Source: JAJPHW01 sp963771505
Lineage (GTDB): Bacteria > Acidobacteriota > Terriglobia > Terriglobales > Acidobacteriaceae
Length of the DNA: 64,000 nucleotides
Reading direction: 5' to 3'
Assembly (NCBI GenBank): GCA_963771505.1
Contig: CAVYTO010000006.1
Location: 496,001 to 560,000 of the forward strand
Below, in pieces: positions 1 to 9,512 of the stretch. How positions within the stretch are numbered: position 1 is the first letter of the stretch; the number at the start of each line of letters is the position of its first letter. The notes below the pieces were generated by a model. The model was not told where the DNA came from. It saw nothing but the letters and a program-made list of their open reading frames with translations, and searched no databases. The position numbers and the translations under genes were made by a program.

Positions 1-954
1 TTCGCCGCAGCGGTTTCGCACACGATCTCGCGGCACGGAAGCAGGCTGCAGGGACCGAGCGTTTCCGATAACGCCGCGGGAGTTGTGGCCCTGCTGGCGA
101 TCGCGGCCGCGTTGCAGCACACGAAAATCGACCATGCCGCGCCCGTCATATTTATTGGAAATGTAGGAGAAGAAGGCGAAGGCGATTTACGCGGGATGAG
201 GCATATTTTTTTCCACTCGCCTTTCAAGGAAACGATCCGCTTCAGCCTGGTGCTGGATGGCGCGGGGTCTGACACGATCGTGGCCGAGGCGCTGGGCAGC
301 CGTCGCTTTGAAGTAACGGTGCGCGGACCGGGCGGGCATTCGTGGAGCGATTTCGGAACACCGAATCCAATTTTCGCACTGGCCCGCGTGATTTCGATTT
401 TCGCGCAGACTCCGATCTCTGCTTCCCCGAAGACAACATTCAATATTGGAGTGATTCAGGGTGGCACGTCGGTCAATTCCATCCCTGAATCTGCGAGCAT
501 GCGAGTGGATATCCGCTCGACGGCGATGTATGAAATGCAGCGGCTGGAATCGGCACTGCGCCATGCGGTAAGGGATTCGCTGGACGACCAATCTCAACTC
601 GTTGCCGGAAAAGCTTTGGCATCGACCGGGCGCAAGCAGGCCCGATTGACAGCTGAGATCGCCATTATCGGGGACCGCCCAGCGGGCGAATTGCCATCGG
701 GTGCGCGCATGTTGCCGGTTCTTCGCGCGGTGGACTCGTACATCGGCAATAGCGCGCAAGTGCAGAGGGCATCCACCGACGCCAACATCCCGCTCTCGAT
801 TGGGCGGGAAGCGCTTGCGATTGGCGCTGGCGGAACGGGCGGCGGCGCGCACACTTTACAAGAGTGGTTCGATTGCCAGGGCCGGGAGGTCGGGCTCAAG
901 CGCATCCTTCTGACTGCGCTTACGCTAGCGTCGATCGGAGAAACGTCCGTTTGA
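1..954 (+). CDS. M20-family metallopeptidase, 5' truncated by window edge
   Basis: This is the C-terminal part (317 codons) of an M20/PepT-like zinc aminopeptidase or deacylase. The reading frame is open from base 1, so the true start lies outside the window. Visible family features are SVSDNAAGVVALL near residue 20, the GNVGEEGEGD segment near residue 55 carrying the catalytic Glu-Glu pair, a dimerisation/lid domain with RGPGGHSW in the middle, and GGGAHTLQEW near the end supplying a late metal-ligand histidine. M20 enzymes remove N-terminal amino acids or acyl groups using two metal ions. The stop overlaps the next gene's TTG start by 4 bases (TTGA), so the two are probably translationally coupled. 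The exact substrate cannot be told from the sequence. Confidence 0.85.
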   Translation, partial: FAAAVSHTISRHGSRLQGPSVSDNAAGVVALLAIAAALQHTKIDHAAPVIFIGNVGEEGEGDLRGMRHIFFHSPFKETIRFSLVLDGAGSDTIVAEALGSRRFEVTVRGPGGHSWSDFGTPNPIFALARVISIFAQTPISASPKTTFNIGVIQGGTSVNSIPESASMRVDIRSTAMYEMQRLESALRHAVRDSLDDQSQLVAGKALASTGRKQARLTAEIAIIGDRPAGELPSGARMLPVLRAVDSYIGNSAQVQRASTDANIPLSIGREALAIGAGGTGGGAHTLQEWFDCQGREVGLKRILLTALTLASIGETSV

Positions 955-2672
955 TCGCGCGGAACTTGTTGTCTCTCATCCTGCTGTCTTCGCTGGTTTC
1001 GATGCACGCGCAATCCGCTCCTGCGACGCGGCGCGCCGACACGATCTTTTTTCACGGAAACATATACACCGGGCTGGCTGGTCCCGGATCGTTTCATCCC
1101 ACATTACGCGCGCAAGCGGTCGCGGTCCGCGGCGATCGCATCGAGGCGGTCGGATCCGACAGCGACGTAATGAAGTTGAAAGGCCCGAACACGCAGCTTG
1201 TCGATCTTGGCAGTCATTTCTTAATGCCCGGATTCAACGACGCTCACCTCCACCTGGCGAACGCCGGATTTCAGAGCCTGGAAGTAAATTTGGTTGGCAC
1301 CAAATCGGTGGATGAATTTCGCGAGCGCATTCGCGCGAAAGTCGAAAGCTCGGCTCCGGGCGCGTGGATCGTGGGGCGAGGCTGGGACGAAACCCTGTGG
1401 CCGGTCCGCACGCTGCCCAGCCGTTGGGACATCGATGAAGTCACGACGGATCATCCGGTATTTTTGCAGCGGGTCGATGGCCACATGGCCGTCGCGAACA
1501 CGCGCGCGTTGCAACTGGCCAGCGTCACGCCTGCGAGCAAAGATCCACAAGGCGGCGCCATTGATCGCGACGCGAACGGTGAACCGACCGGCATTCTCCG
1601 CGACACTGCATGGACAGCGGTTGCTGCGGTTGTTCCTTTGCCGACTGCGGAGCGGCGACGCCAGGGCATGGAGATTGCGCTGCGAGACCTGGCGCGATGG
1701 GGAATCACTTCCGCGCAGGACAATTCTCTTTGGGAAGATTTTCTTGCGCTGGAACAGATTGAACGCGACGGCAAGCTCACTGCGCGAGTCAGCGAGTGGT
1801 TGAATTTTGACGATCCGGTTGAGTTGTTGCGGCAGCACCGCGCGTCTCATCTGCATTCGGACCTGATGCTTCACACCGGAATGCTGAAAGGCTTCATGGA
1901 CGGCTCGCTGGGTTCGCACACGGCGGCGTTGCTTCAGCCCTATGCCGACGACCCCGGCAACTCGGGCTTGCCGCGATACGAGCAGGCAAAGCTGACGGCC
2001 ATGGCTGTCGAACGGGTGGACGCCGGCTTTCAGATTGGCTTTCACGCCATCGGCGATCGCGGCACGCAGATGGCGCTTAATGCATACGCCGAAGCAGAAA
2101 AAGATGCGGCCAGCAAGAAGATCAAGGCGGCCAACGGCGGCGGCGATTTCCGCTTGCGAATTGAGCACGCCCAGGTCACGAACCCGCAGCAGATTGCCGA
2201 ATTCAAGCAGCTTCATGTGATTGCGTCCATGCAGCCGAGCCATTTGTTGACCGACATGAATTGGGCGGAGCAGCGTCTGGGAGAAAAGCGTGCGGCGGCA
2301 TCGTATTCGTGGCTGAAATTTCTGGATAACGGCGTCGTGGTCGCGTTCGGCACGGATTATCCTGTCGAGCCGGTGAATCCGTTTCGCGGACTTTATTCGG
2401 CGGTCACGCGCAAGAGCGAAGATGGAAAGAAAGAATATTTTTCCGATCAGAAGCTGACGATTGACCAGGCCATTGCCGCTTACACCGTGGGGGCGGCATT
2501 TGCGGAATTTGAAGAATCGGAAAAAGGTACGCTGGCAGAGGGAAAATTGGCGGACCTGGTGGAACTGGACCGCGACATCACGGCGGTAAATCCGCCGGAA
2601 ATTCTGGGGACACGCGTTCTGCGGACGGTGGTTGGCGGAAAAACAGTCTACGAAGCTCCGGCTAAAAACTAA
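951..2672 (+). CDS. exported amidohydrolase family 3 (YtcJ-like)
   Basis: This is a 573-residue metal-dependent amidohydrolase. The frame stays open upstream into the M20 gene, but the TTG at 951 gives a 4-base TTGA overlap and starts directly at a signal peptide (LLSLILLSSLVSMHAQ), so it is preferred. The composite domain begins at ADTIFFHGNIYTG. The barrel shows the metal motif NDAHLHL near residue 100, IGFHAIGDRG near 360, RIEHAQ near 405 and FGTDYPVEP near 465, the usual ligands of the YtcJ/NfdA group. These enzymes hydrolyse C-N bonds of amides or cyclic compounds. The neighbouring peptidase suggests extracytoplasmic degradation of peptides or N-acyl compounds. It ends convergently, overlapping the TonB gene by 4 bases. 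Confidence 0.88.
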   Translation: MIARNLLSLILLSSLVSMHAQSAPATRRADTIFFHGNIYTGLAGPGSFHPTLRAQAVAVRGDRIEAVGSDSDVMKLKGPNTQLVDLGSHFLMPGFNDAHLHLANAGFQSLEVNLVGTKSVDEFRERIRAKVESSAPGAWIVGRGWDETLWPVRTLPSRWDIDEVTTDHPVFLQRVDGHMAVANTRALQLASVTPASKDPQGGAIDRDANGEPTGILRDTAWTAVAAVVPLPTAERRRQGMEIALRDLARWGITSAQDNSLWEDFLALEQIERDGKLTARVSEWLNFDDPVELLRQHRASHLHSDLMLHTGMLKGFMDGSLGSHTAALLQPYADDPGNSGLPRYEQAKLTAMAVERVDAGFQIGFHAIGDRGTQMALNAYAEAEKDAASKKIKAANGGGDFRLRIEHAQVTNPQQIAEFKQLHVIASMQPSHLLTDMNWAEQRLGEKRAAASYSWLKFLDNGVVVAFGTDYPVEPVNPFRGLYSAVTRKSEDGKKEYFSDQKLTIDQAIAAYTVGAAFAEFEESEKGTLAEGKLADLVELDRDITAVNPPEILGTRVLRTVVGGKTVYEAPAKN

Positions 2673-4264
2673 AAACTCGGGCGGCTGCGGACCGGCCGAA
2701 ACGGAATCATCACTACGGCTTCAAGCGGCACGGCGCTTCCATTCTTGGTTGCGGGACGAAAATGCCAGCGCGCTAACGCAGACCGGGCGTAATCGTCGAG
2801 GCGGTCGTCTACTCCGCGCAAGACGCGTACTTCGCCCACGCTACCATCGCTAAAAATCACAGCCCGCAGCGTGACCGTTCCGCCGATATTCTGGCGCATT
2901 AGTTCTGTCGGATAACCGGGATCGACTTCGTGTTCGGCAACGGGCGCAGATAGTTCGCCTTTGCCGTCTTCTTTTAATTCGGCAAAGTGGATCACCCAAC
3001 TTCCGCCGCTGGAGTTGAGATTCGGCATGTTGATGGTCATCGCGTAAGAGCGGCGTCCGCCAAACACTTGCCGGTCAAGCTCTGAGGGATTATCGAAACT
3101 CGGGGCAGGTTCTGCGCGCGGAGGCCGCGCGTCCGCGACAATTTGCGAGGCGGAGGTTGACGACTTCGGCCCCGCGCCCACTTGAAGTCCTGAGGGAAGT
3201 CCGTCGGACTTGCTGCCTGCGGCGTTTGATGATGCGGTCTTTCCGGTTGTACTTTCGGGTGCGCCGCTTGCGCCGGGCTTTCCATCGGGAGTCGCGGCGA
3301 AACTTCCACGCCGGTTCCCTGCTGGGCTTTCCACTTTCGTCGAAGGCGCCAGCGGATGAATTCCTAAAGCAATCATTCTCGATCCGCTGGTTCCAGCCGC
3401 ACCGGGCAACGAAGGCGGAGGCGGGACTGCGGCCACGCTTCCCAAAGATGGCTGCCCGCGGCGTGTGCTTTGTTCTTGCAGCGACACTTTAGGGGCGGGA
3501 GCGACCGGTTCGCTGCGTGCGATATTCAAGTCGCCCGTTCTTCGCGAACCGGAGAACGAAACGTCCGGAGCGGGCGCCACAACTGCGCTGTCGAGGTGCG
3601 CGGAGCGCTTCATTCGGTCGAGGCTTACATCCGGCGCGGGAGCGACAACGTCGGTGGTCAGCCGTGGAAGCTTGAGTTCGGCCGATGGGTGCGGGCTTGC
3701 GGAGACGGGCATCGACGCATCGGCCCATGAAACGACATTGGGCAGGGGAACTTCGCGCCGCAATTGAATCTTCGGTGGCGTGACAACGGTTTGCGTATGG
3801 TTGTCGGCTTCGGGCGGAACTGAAATGATCGGCTGCGCGGACTTAACGGGATCGCCCTTGCGAACGGTCCGTTTTTTCGCCACGCCGGTGTTCAGCGGCG
3901 GCAAATATTCCGCGGCATCGTAGTAGACAACATCGCGACTGGAAAACACGGCAGCCGGAATTACGCGCGACCGTGATGGCCACAATTGAAACATTCCTAG
4001 AACTGCGGCAATCGCCACAACGTGCCCTGCATAAGACTGGCCGAGACTTCGCCACGGCAACGGGCGCTCGACAAAGACGTCGGGCCAGAATTTAGCCGGC
4101 CAGGTCGTCAGTCGCAGCTTGGGTTGTTTGGGCGCGCTAATTAAATCGCGCAGATTGCGAAGAAAGACTTTGTGCGGAGCTTCCGCGACGAGAAGCAATT
4201 GCGGCGCTGGTATTTGCGCAGGCTCGGTGTTGGCTTTTACTTTGACCGCTAGTTTTCGTCGCAT
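2669..4264 (-). CDS. TonB-family energy transducer, long Pro/Ala-rich form
   Basis: This 531-residue protein has the architecture of TonB. It has a cytoplasmic N-terminus of about 75 residues and one membrane segment (about 78-95, HVVAIAAVLGMFQLW). A long Pro/Ala/Ser-rich periplasmic linker follows, with VAPAPDVS-type motifs repeated at least three times. The TonB C-terminal domain starts near 440 (DPGYPTELMRQNIGGTVTLR) and ends in a conserved arginine/phenylalanine-rich tail. TonB proteins pass proton-motive energy to outer-membrane receptors. The cytoplasmic extension is unusually long for TonB, and no ExbB/ExbD genes are adjacent. It may serve Oar-like receptors such as the one at 46.3 kb. 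The start is the ATG at 4264; 110 bases separate it from the divergent gene. Confidence 0.85.
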   Translation of the reverse strand: MRRKLAVKVKANTEPAQIPAPQLLLVAEAPHKVFLRNLRDLISAPKQPKLRLTTWPAKFWPDVFVERPLPWRSLGQSYAGHVVAIAAVLGMFQLWPSRSRVIPAAVFSSRDVVYYDAAEYLPPLNTGVAKKRTVRKGDPVKSAQPIISVPPEADNHTQTVVTPPKIQLRREVPLPNVVSWADASMPVSASPHPSAELKLPRLTTDVVAPAPDVSLDRMKRSAHLDSAVVAPAPDVSFSGSRRTGDLNIARSEPVAPAPKVSLQEQSTRRGQPSLGSVAAVPPPPSLPGAAGTSGSRMIALGIHPLAPSTKVESPAGNRRGSFAATPDGKPGASGAPESTTGKTASSNAAGSKSDGLPSGLQVGAGPKSSTSASQIVADARPPRAEPAPSFDNPSELDRQVFGGRRSYAMTINMPNLNSSGGSWVIHFAELKEDGKGELSAPVAEHEVDPGYPTELMRQNIGGTVTLRAVIFSDGSVGEVRVLRGVDDRLDDYARSALARWHFRPATKNGSAVPLEAVVMIPFRPVRSRPSF

Positions 4265-4374
4265 GCCGTGAGAGGATTTTTCCGGTGTTTTCTTCTTTTC
4301 AGTATAGATGCGCCGTCGTCACATTCGCGGTGCAGCGGAGACCTTTAAAAGCTTTCCATGTTCTAATACCCGTT

Positions 4375-4866
4375 ATGGGAGCCCATCGCTTGCAGACGGT
4401 TTGCGCATTCGCAATCGTCGCAATTCTCATGTCAAGTCTTGCATTGGCCGCGCAGGATGCGCCACGAGCCGCAGCCACTTCCCCCAGCTACACGGGGATG
4501 TATTCGTTTCTCCGTGACGGAGAGTTCGTACAATTGAACGTCGAAAACGACGGCCGCCTCACCGGTTTCATCTCGCGATATGGCGATTCCGACAGCGATC
4601 GCGGAGTCTTTCTCGACCAATTTTTCAAGCAGGCAAAAATCGACGGCAATAAAGTGAGTTTCACGACGGCTGTGATTCACGACGTCTTCTTCGATTTTGC
4701 GGGAACGATTGAGCGCGGTGAGGGGAAGAGCCCAGGCGACGAGGCCTTTTATGTGATGAAAGGCACAATCACCGAGCACATGACGGACGGCGCTCAAAAG
4801 GCCACTGCGAAGTCGCACGAAGTTGCGTTCAAATCGTTTCCGCGCGAGCTTTCTTCGCCGCAATGA
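4375..4866 (+). CDS. exported protein of unknown function
   Basis: The family is not recognised. The frame is open from 4285, but the ATG at 4375 opens directly onto a signal peptide (VCAFAIVAILMSSLALAAQ), giving a 163-residue exported protein. The mature part reads as a small beta-rich domain: a YTGMYSFLRDGEFVQLNVE segment, a glycine and acid-rich stretch, then FDFAGTIERGEG and ITEHMTDGAQ. This pattern resembles lipocalin-like ligand-binding domains but is not diagnostic. The stop codon overlaps the next ATG by 4 bases (ATGA at 4863), so it is co-translated with the downstream membrane protein and may act with it. No Shine-Dalgarno sequence is obvious before the chosen ATG. Confidence 0.65.
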   Translation: MGAHRLQTVCAFAIVAILMSSLALAAQDAPRAAATSPSYTGMYSFLRDGEFVQLNVENDGRLTGFISRYGDSDSDRGVFLDQFFKQAKIDGNKVSFTTAVIHDVFFDFAGTIERGEGKSPGDEAFYVMKGTITEHMTDGAQKATAKSHEVAFKSFPRELSSPQ

Positions 4867-6335
4867 TTCGCAACGCGGCGCGTGGCCGTGTCGTCCTGCT
4901 GGCGGCCACGGTTTTTCTTTCTTACGCTTACTTCTATCCCGCGGGAGGGTGGAACCAGAACTCGCGCTTCGATCTGGTGCGGGCGGTGCTAGAGCGCCAC
5001 ACGCTGAGCATTGACGCCTATCACGAGAATACGGGCGACAAAGCCCTCTCCAATTCTCATTTTTATTCCGATAAAGCCCCGGGGTTGGCGCTGCTTGCGT
5101 TGCCTGCGGCGGCGGTCACCCGGACAGCGCTGCCAGCATTCGGAGCCGATCCGTCGTCGCCGCGCGGATTGGTGGCGCTTTCGTATTTCAGTTCCCTGTT
5201 TGCTGTGGCGCTGCCCACCGCGCTCGCTTGCGCCTGCCTTTTTTGGATTGCGTTGCGCCTCGGCAGTTCGCAAAACGCGGCTGCATTCGCGGCGGTAGTT
5301 TTAGGATTGGCAAATCCTACCTGGGCTTACGCTGTGCTTTTTTGGGGACATGCACTCACCGGAGCGTGCCTGCTCTTTGCCTTCGGGGCGGCGCTTCTGC
5401 TTCGCGATCAACGAACGGCGAATCAAGTTTTCACCATTGGTCTCGCAGTCGGTCTAGCTGCCGGATGGGCGACCGTGTCGGAGTACCCTGCGCTACCGGC
5501 TTCTGCGATTGTTGCGATCTTTGCCATTTCTCTTTGCTGGCGAGAACACCGTCTAAGTTGCGTCTCTGGCGTTGCCATCGGCGCACTGTCGTGCGCTGCG
5601 GTGCTGCTGATTTATCAGCGAGCGGCCTTCGGTTCGGCGTTTCATCCCAGCTATTCTTACTACCAAAATGGCGCATTCCCGTGGATGCAGCGCGGTTACA
5701 TGGGCCTTACCTATCCGCGACCGGACGTCATGTTGAAGCTGCTTTTCGGTTGCCGTCGGGGATTGTTTTTTGCCGCGCCGGTGCTGGCAGCGGCACCTTT
5801 CGGACTGCGAGCACTCACACGGAGAGCTGACTTGCGCGCCGCTGCGTATTGCGCATCGGCGATCGCGGCTTACTATTTTCTTTTCAACGCTTCGTTTTAC
5901 GTCTGGCCGGGAGGATGGTCTTTCGGGCCGCGCTATCTCGGCGCGGGCATTCCCCTGCTGTGCGTTGGCCTCGCGCCGGCGTGGGATGCGGCACGCCCAA
6001 CAGTCCGCAAACTCCTGATCGGGCTTGCAGTGATAAGTGCTTCGATTTCGTTGATGGCTGTTTCGACCACGCCCCAGCCGCCGGACGAATTCCGCTGCCC
6101 GCTGATGCAGCTATTCTGGCCATCGTTCTGGAGCGGGAACCTGTCAGTGAATAATGTGTCCATGCTCATTCCGGCTGAAGATACGGTGGGGTCGGTGCAT
6201 GGCGCTTTCAATCTGGGTCAGCTTGCAGGGCTGCACGGTCTCGTCAGCCTGCTTCCGCTACTGCTTGGTTGGGCGGCCGCGTTGTTTGGGTGGCGGCGGC
6301 TTCGCGAAGAAGATAAAGCCGCAGTTAAAGCTTAG
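4863..6335 (+). CDS. multi-spanning membrane protein, GT39-like
   Basis: This 490-residue integral membrane protein has about 10-12 hydrophobic segments. The region after the first membrane helix carries HFYSDKAPGLALLALP, a motif common in acidobacterial relatives of dolichyl-phosphate-mannose transferase (GT39)-type proteins, and a WGHALTGACLLFAFGA segment. Family members usually transfer sugars from lipid carriers or are annotated only as membrane proteins. The acidic catalytic pair of true GT39 enzymes was not confirmed in the first loop, so enzymatic activity is an inference. It is coupled to the upstream exported protein by an ATGA overlap. Its end overlaps the convergent kinase gene by 11 bases. 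Confidence 0.7.
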   Translation: MIRNAARGRVVLLAATVFLSYAYFYPAGGWNQNSRFDLVRAVLERHTLSIDAYHENTGDKALSNSHFYSDKAPGLALLALPAAAVTRTALPAFGADPSSPRGLVALSYFSSLFAVALPTALACACLFWIALRLGSSQNAAAFAAVVLGLANPTWAYAVLFWGHALTGACLLFAFGAALLLRDQRTANQVFTIGLAVGLAAGWATVSEYPALPASAIVAIFAISLCWREHRLSCVSGVAIGALSCAAVLLIYQRAAFGSAFHPSYSYYQNGAFPWMQRGYMGLTYPRPDVMLKLLFGCRRGLFFAAPVLAAAPFGLRALTRRADLRAAAYCASAIAAYYFLFNASFYVWPGGWSFGPRYLGAGIPLLCVGLAPAWDAARPTVRKLLIGLAVISASISLMAVSTTPQPPDEFRCPLMQLFWPSFWSGNLSVNNVSMLIPAEDTVGSVHGAFNLGQLAGLHGLVSLLPLLLGWAAALFGWRRLREEDKAAVKA

Positions 6336-9312
6336 CCGTAGCTTCGAGCGCTGCCGCTTCTTTTTTGGCTTCGCGCAACGGGATGAAGTCGGTGTCGGCA
6401 TTTTTCCAGATATCCAGCAATTGTTGATAGCTTTTTGCCGCGGCGAGCTTGTCGAAATGCGTTTGAGAGCGCGCAGTGCCGAAGAGACATAGGCCGTAAT
6501 CGGGCGCTTGCGCCGACCCTTGACCGCCTTCGCCCAGAGCAAAGGCGCGGTAGCGAAGTCCTGTCGAAAAATCGATGACCGCCTGTTGCGGATTATTCAG
6601 CGACAACGAAGCAGCGCCCAGCAGATGAGGAGCCTTGCTGACCAGCAGATATGGCATAGCCGGAGACAAGGTCTCAGCCACATGCTCAGGATGATGCTGG
6701 GCGATCGCGATTGCGGCCTTCACTTCAGGCAAATAAATTTCGTTCACCAACGTGTTGGTCGGCGCGTCGGCAGCCATCTTCGTCGCTTGTTTTAGTGCGA
6801 GGTCGGCTTCTCCACACATTGCCAACGCCAAGGCAGCATCGGGGACGGTCGCCACCGATTGGTCGATGGCCAGTCCGTGATGTGCTGCGGCGCGCGCCCC
6901 GGCGCAATCGGAAACCAGGGCGTCATGCACCGCCTGGACCGCATAGATGCCACCAGCGGCATCGAGCAGATGCTGCTCTTCCGCTCTGCGGCCGCCGAGT
7001 TCCCAGTGTCTATCCGCTTCGTGCATTCGACCTTCGTAGTAATACAAAGTCGCCGCCGCGGCTTCAATGTTGAAACCGTCGGCGCGACCGATGGCCCATT
7101 GAATCTGCTTTTCCCAGTCGGGCCGGCCCGACAGGAAATCGTCAATCATCATGTTCTGGTGCGAGTTCGTATCGTCGCCGCCGCCTTGTTCGACGGCTTC
7201 TTTCAGATATCGTTCGGCTTCTGGCACCTGATCGATTTCAAGCAGAGTTCCCGCGACGTTGTTGGCGGCGACGTTGTCCCACTTGGCGATCTCCCAGGTT
7301 TTTTTGTATGCGGCTACACCCTCGTCCATTCGCCCGAGGAAAAGATAGACGCTGGCGATGTTGTTCCATGCGGCGGCATCGCGCGGATAGGTCGTGACGT
7401 AAATCTTGTAAGACTCGAGCGCCTTGGGCAGATCAAATTGCGCGGTGGCATACTGCGCCGCGATGTACATGCGCTCGCGCTCGGTGACGCGCTCGCGCAA
7501 GTCGTACGCTTTTTTCAAATGCTCCACGGCTTTGCTCAACGCCCCGGTGTTGCCGTAAGCGACGCCAAGCCGAGCGTAGGCCATGGCAAATGTTGGATCG
7601 AGGCGGATGGCGTCTTCGTAAAATGAAGTCGCCTGAGGAAAGTCGCGGCCCATGCGGTGCTCTTCTTCGCCCAGTGAAAATGCGTGGAAGGCCTGAAGCG
7701 AAGCGGTGGTCACGTTAGTGTAGGGCGTCGACAACTTCTGGATCGACGACAGCGACTCACCCAGCTTCGCGCGGATGGCGGTCGCAGCGGTCGAGACCGC
7801 TTGCAGCACTCCCGTTTTGTCGGGCGACGTGACTTGCTCACGCGCGAACACATCTCCAGTCGCGCAATTCACGCCGTTGATGGTGATTACATAAGAAGAG
7901 CCGAGGCTGAGGATCGCGCCGGTAAGATAAGCCTTCACGCCGAGGCGCTGGCCGATCTGCTGTGCCAACTCTGGCGTGATTTTTTGTTCTTTCTGCTGGC
8001 CGAGGTATTGCAGGTTGCTGTGCAGTTCCGCATCGCTGACCAACAGCAGCATGGGCGATTGCTCCAACTGGATCGCTAAAGCTTCTTTAAGCGTCGCGTC
8101 GAACACAGGATCGCCCGTCTGGTTGGTGAAGTCCGCAAGAATGATCTGGTCTTTTTCTGTGAGCTTGGGCGCACTGTGGTTGCGCCAATAGATTCCGCCG
8201 CCAACCAGGACCAGCAACACGATGACTGCGCCGACGATGAGTGGGAGCCGCGACGGACGCCTGCGCAGAAGATCGGGCAGCGCTGGGGCCGATGGAGATG
8301 AAGCCAAAACTGACTGCGCTGACGCTTGTGGCGACGAACCGGAGGCGACCGCCACTCCGCCCGAACTTGCGGGAAGCAAATCGTATCCGGAAAGAGGATC
8401 GATGGGCGCATGCGGAGCGCTGCGTGAGCTGTGCACGGCGATGCGTCCGGATTCGGAATCCCGTTTGAGACGCAACAATTCCGATTTGATGTCCGCTGCG
8501 TGCTGGTAACGCAGCTCGCGGTCTTTTTCGAGCGCACCATTGATGATGTCTTGCAGCTTTGCGGGTATGTCCGGGTTGAGCCGGATCGGGTCGGCGGGCG
8601 CGCGGTTCATGATGCCGTCAAAAATTACGCCGGAAGTTTCGCCGCGAAACGGCATTGCGCCGGTCGCCATTTCATACAGCACAATGCCGAAAGAAAAAAG
8701 ATCGGTGCGCGCGTCCAGGGCTTTGCCGCGCACCTGCTCCGGCGACATGTAGGAAACCGTGCCCAGCGCCGAGCCGGGACTGGTGAGGTGTTGGTCGGTT
8801 GGCATCGTCGCCTGCGACGGGCTGGCTGGCGAAATTTCCGCGGCGGTCATCTTTGCGAGACCAAAGTCGAGGACCTTGGCATGGCCGCGCGAAGTCACAA
8901 AAATGTTTGCCGGCTTTATGTCGCGATGGACAATGCCTTTGCTGTGGGCCGCATCCAGCGCGTCGGCCACATCGATGGCGATGGTCAGCAGGCGGTCGAT
9001 TTCCAGGGGACGGCCTTCGACCGTGTGCTTGAGCGTCCTGCCTTCGAGGTGTTCCATCACAATGAAAGCGCGGCCGTCTGCTTCGCCGATGTCGTAGATC
9101 GTGCAAATATTCGGATGGTTCAAGGCCGACGCAGCCTGCGCTTCGCGCTGGAAGCGGCTGAGCGCCTGCGCGTCCCGCGTGACTTCTTCAGGAAGGAATT
9201 TCAGGGCGACAAAACGATGCAGCCGCAGGTCTTCGGCTTTATAGACCACACCCATGCCGCCGCCGCCCAGCTTTTCAACTACGCGGTAATGGGAGAAAGT
9301 CTGGCCGATCAT
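6325..9312 (-). CDS. serine/threonine protein kinase with TM segment and TPR repeats
   Basis: This 995-residue PknB-type sensor kinase starts at the ATG at 9312 (MIGQTFSHYRVVEKLG); the frame extends upstream only through a low-complexity Pro/Ala tract encoded by a tandem repeat. The kinase domain (about 1-270) has the glycine loop GGGGMGVVYKAED, VALKFLPEE with the ATP-binding lysine, HRDIKPANIF, DFGLAK and SYMSPEQVRG. A Ser/Ala-rich linker leads to one membrane helix near 375-395 (LPLIVGAVIVLLVLVGGG). The outer half has a beta-rich part and then about 8-10 TPR-like helical repeats. Such kinase-TPR fusions are typical of Acidobacteria and are assumed to sense envelope signals or bind partners. 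Partners are unknown, and no cognate phosphatase is adjacent. Confidence 0.9.
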   Translation of the reverse strand: MIGQTFSHYRVVEKLGGGGMGVVYKAEDLRLHRFVALKFLPEEVTRDAQALSRFQREAQAASALNHPNICTIYDIGEADGRAFIVMEHLEGRTLKHTVEGRPLEIDRLLTIAIDVADALDAAHSKGIVHRDIKPANIFVTSRGHAKVLDFGLAKMTAAEISPASPSQATMPTDQHLTSPGSALGTVSYMSPEQVRGKALDARTDLFSFGIVLYEMATGAMPFRGETSGVIFDGIMNRAPADPIRLNPDIPAKLQDIINGALEKDRELRYQHAADIKSELLRLKRDSESGRIAVHSSRSAPHAPIDPLSGYDLLPASSGGVAVASGSSPQASAQSVLASSPSAPALPDLLRRRPSRLPLIVGAVIVLLVLVGGGIYWRNHSAPKLTEKDQIILADFTNQTGDPVFDATLKEALAIQLEQSPMLLLVSDAELHSNLQYLGQQKEQKITPELAQQIGQRLGVKAYLTGAILSLGSSYVITINGVNCATGDVFAREQVTSPDKTGVLQAVSTAATAIRAKLGESLSSIQKLSTPYTNVTTASLQAFHAFSLGEEEHRMGRDFPQATSFYEDAIRLDPTFAMAYARLGVAYGNTGALSKAVEHLKKAYDLRERVTERERMYIAAQYATAQFDLPKALESYKIYVTTYPRDAAAWNNIASVYLFLGRMDEGVAAYKKTWEIAKWDNVAANNVAGTLLEIDQVPEAERYLKEAVEQGGGDDTNSHQNMMIDDFLSGRPDWEKQIQWAIGRADGFNIEAAAATLYYYEGRMHEADRHWELGGRRAEEQHLLDAAGGIYAVQAVHDALVSDCAGARAAAHHGLAIDQSVATVPDAALALAMCGEADLALKQATKMAADAPTNTLVNEIYLPEVKAAIAIAQHHPEHVAETLSPAMPYLLVSKAPHLLGAASLSLNNPQQAVIDFSTGLRYRAFALGEGGQGSAQAPDYGLCLFGTARSQTHFDKLAAAKSYQQLLDIWKNADTDFIPLREAKKEAAALEATAKL

Positions 9313-9380
9313 AGCGACGGAATGGCAGCGAAGCCATGTTAGGAGGGGTGGAGGGGGGAAGTCAACGCGGGGGGCGGGCG

Positions 9381-9440
9381 GGGGTTGCGCGGGGGTTGCG
9401 CGGGGGTTGCGCGGGGGTTGCGCGGGGGTTGCGCGGGGGT
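9381..9440. repeat. 11-bp tandem repeat (minisatellite), about 5.5 copies
   Basis: The unit GGGGTTGCGCG is repeated five times without change between 9381 and 9435, followed by a partial sixth copy to 9440. A short G-rich run precedes it. It lies about 70 bases upstream of the kinase start on the kinase's promoter side. On the minus strand it reads as Pro/Ala/Arg/Thr in the open frame before the kinase, which is probably not translated. Unit length is not a multiple of three, so copy-number change would shift any frame through it. Confidence 0.95.
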
Positions 9441-9512
9441 CCAAATTGACTAAGCTCCTGAGACTGGTTGAACAATGGGAGTCAGTGGCTCAGCCGGGGA
9501 GCGAGAAAGCCG

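Noticed and set aside
9313..9444. Extending the kinase to 9444
   Set aside because: The extra N-terminus is only the translated minisatellite and is rich in Pro/Ala; MIGQTFSHYRVVEKLG is the normal family start.
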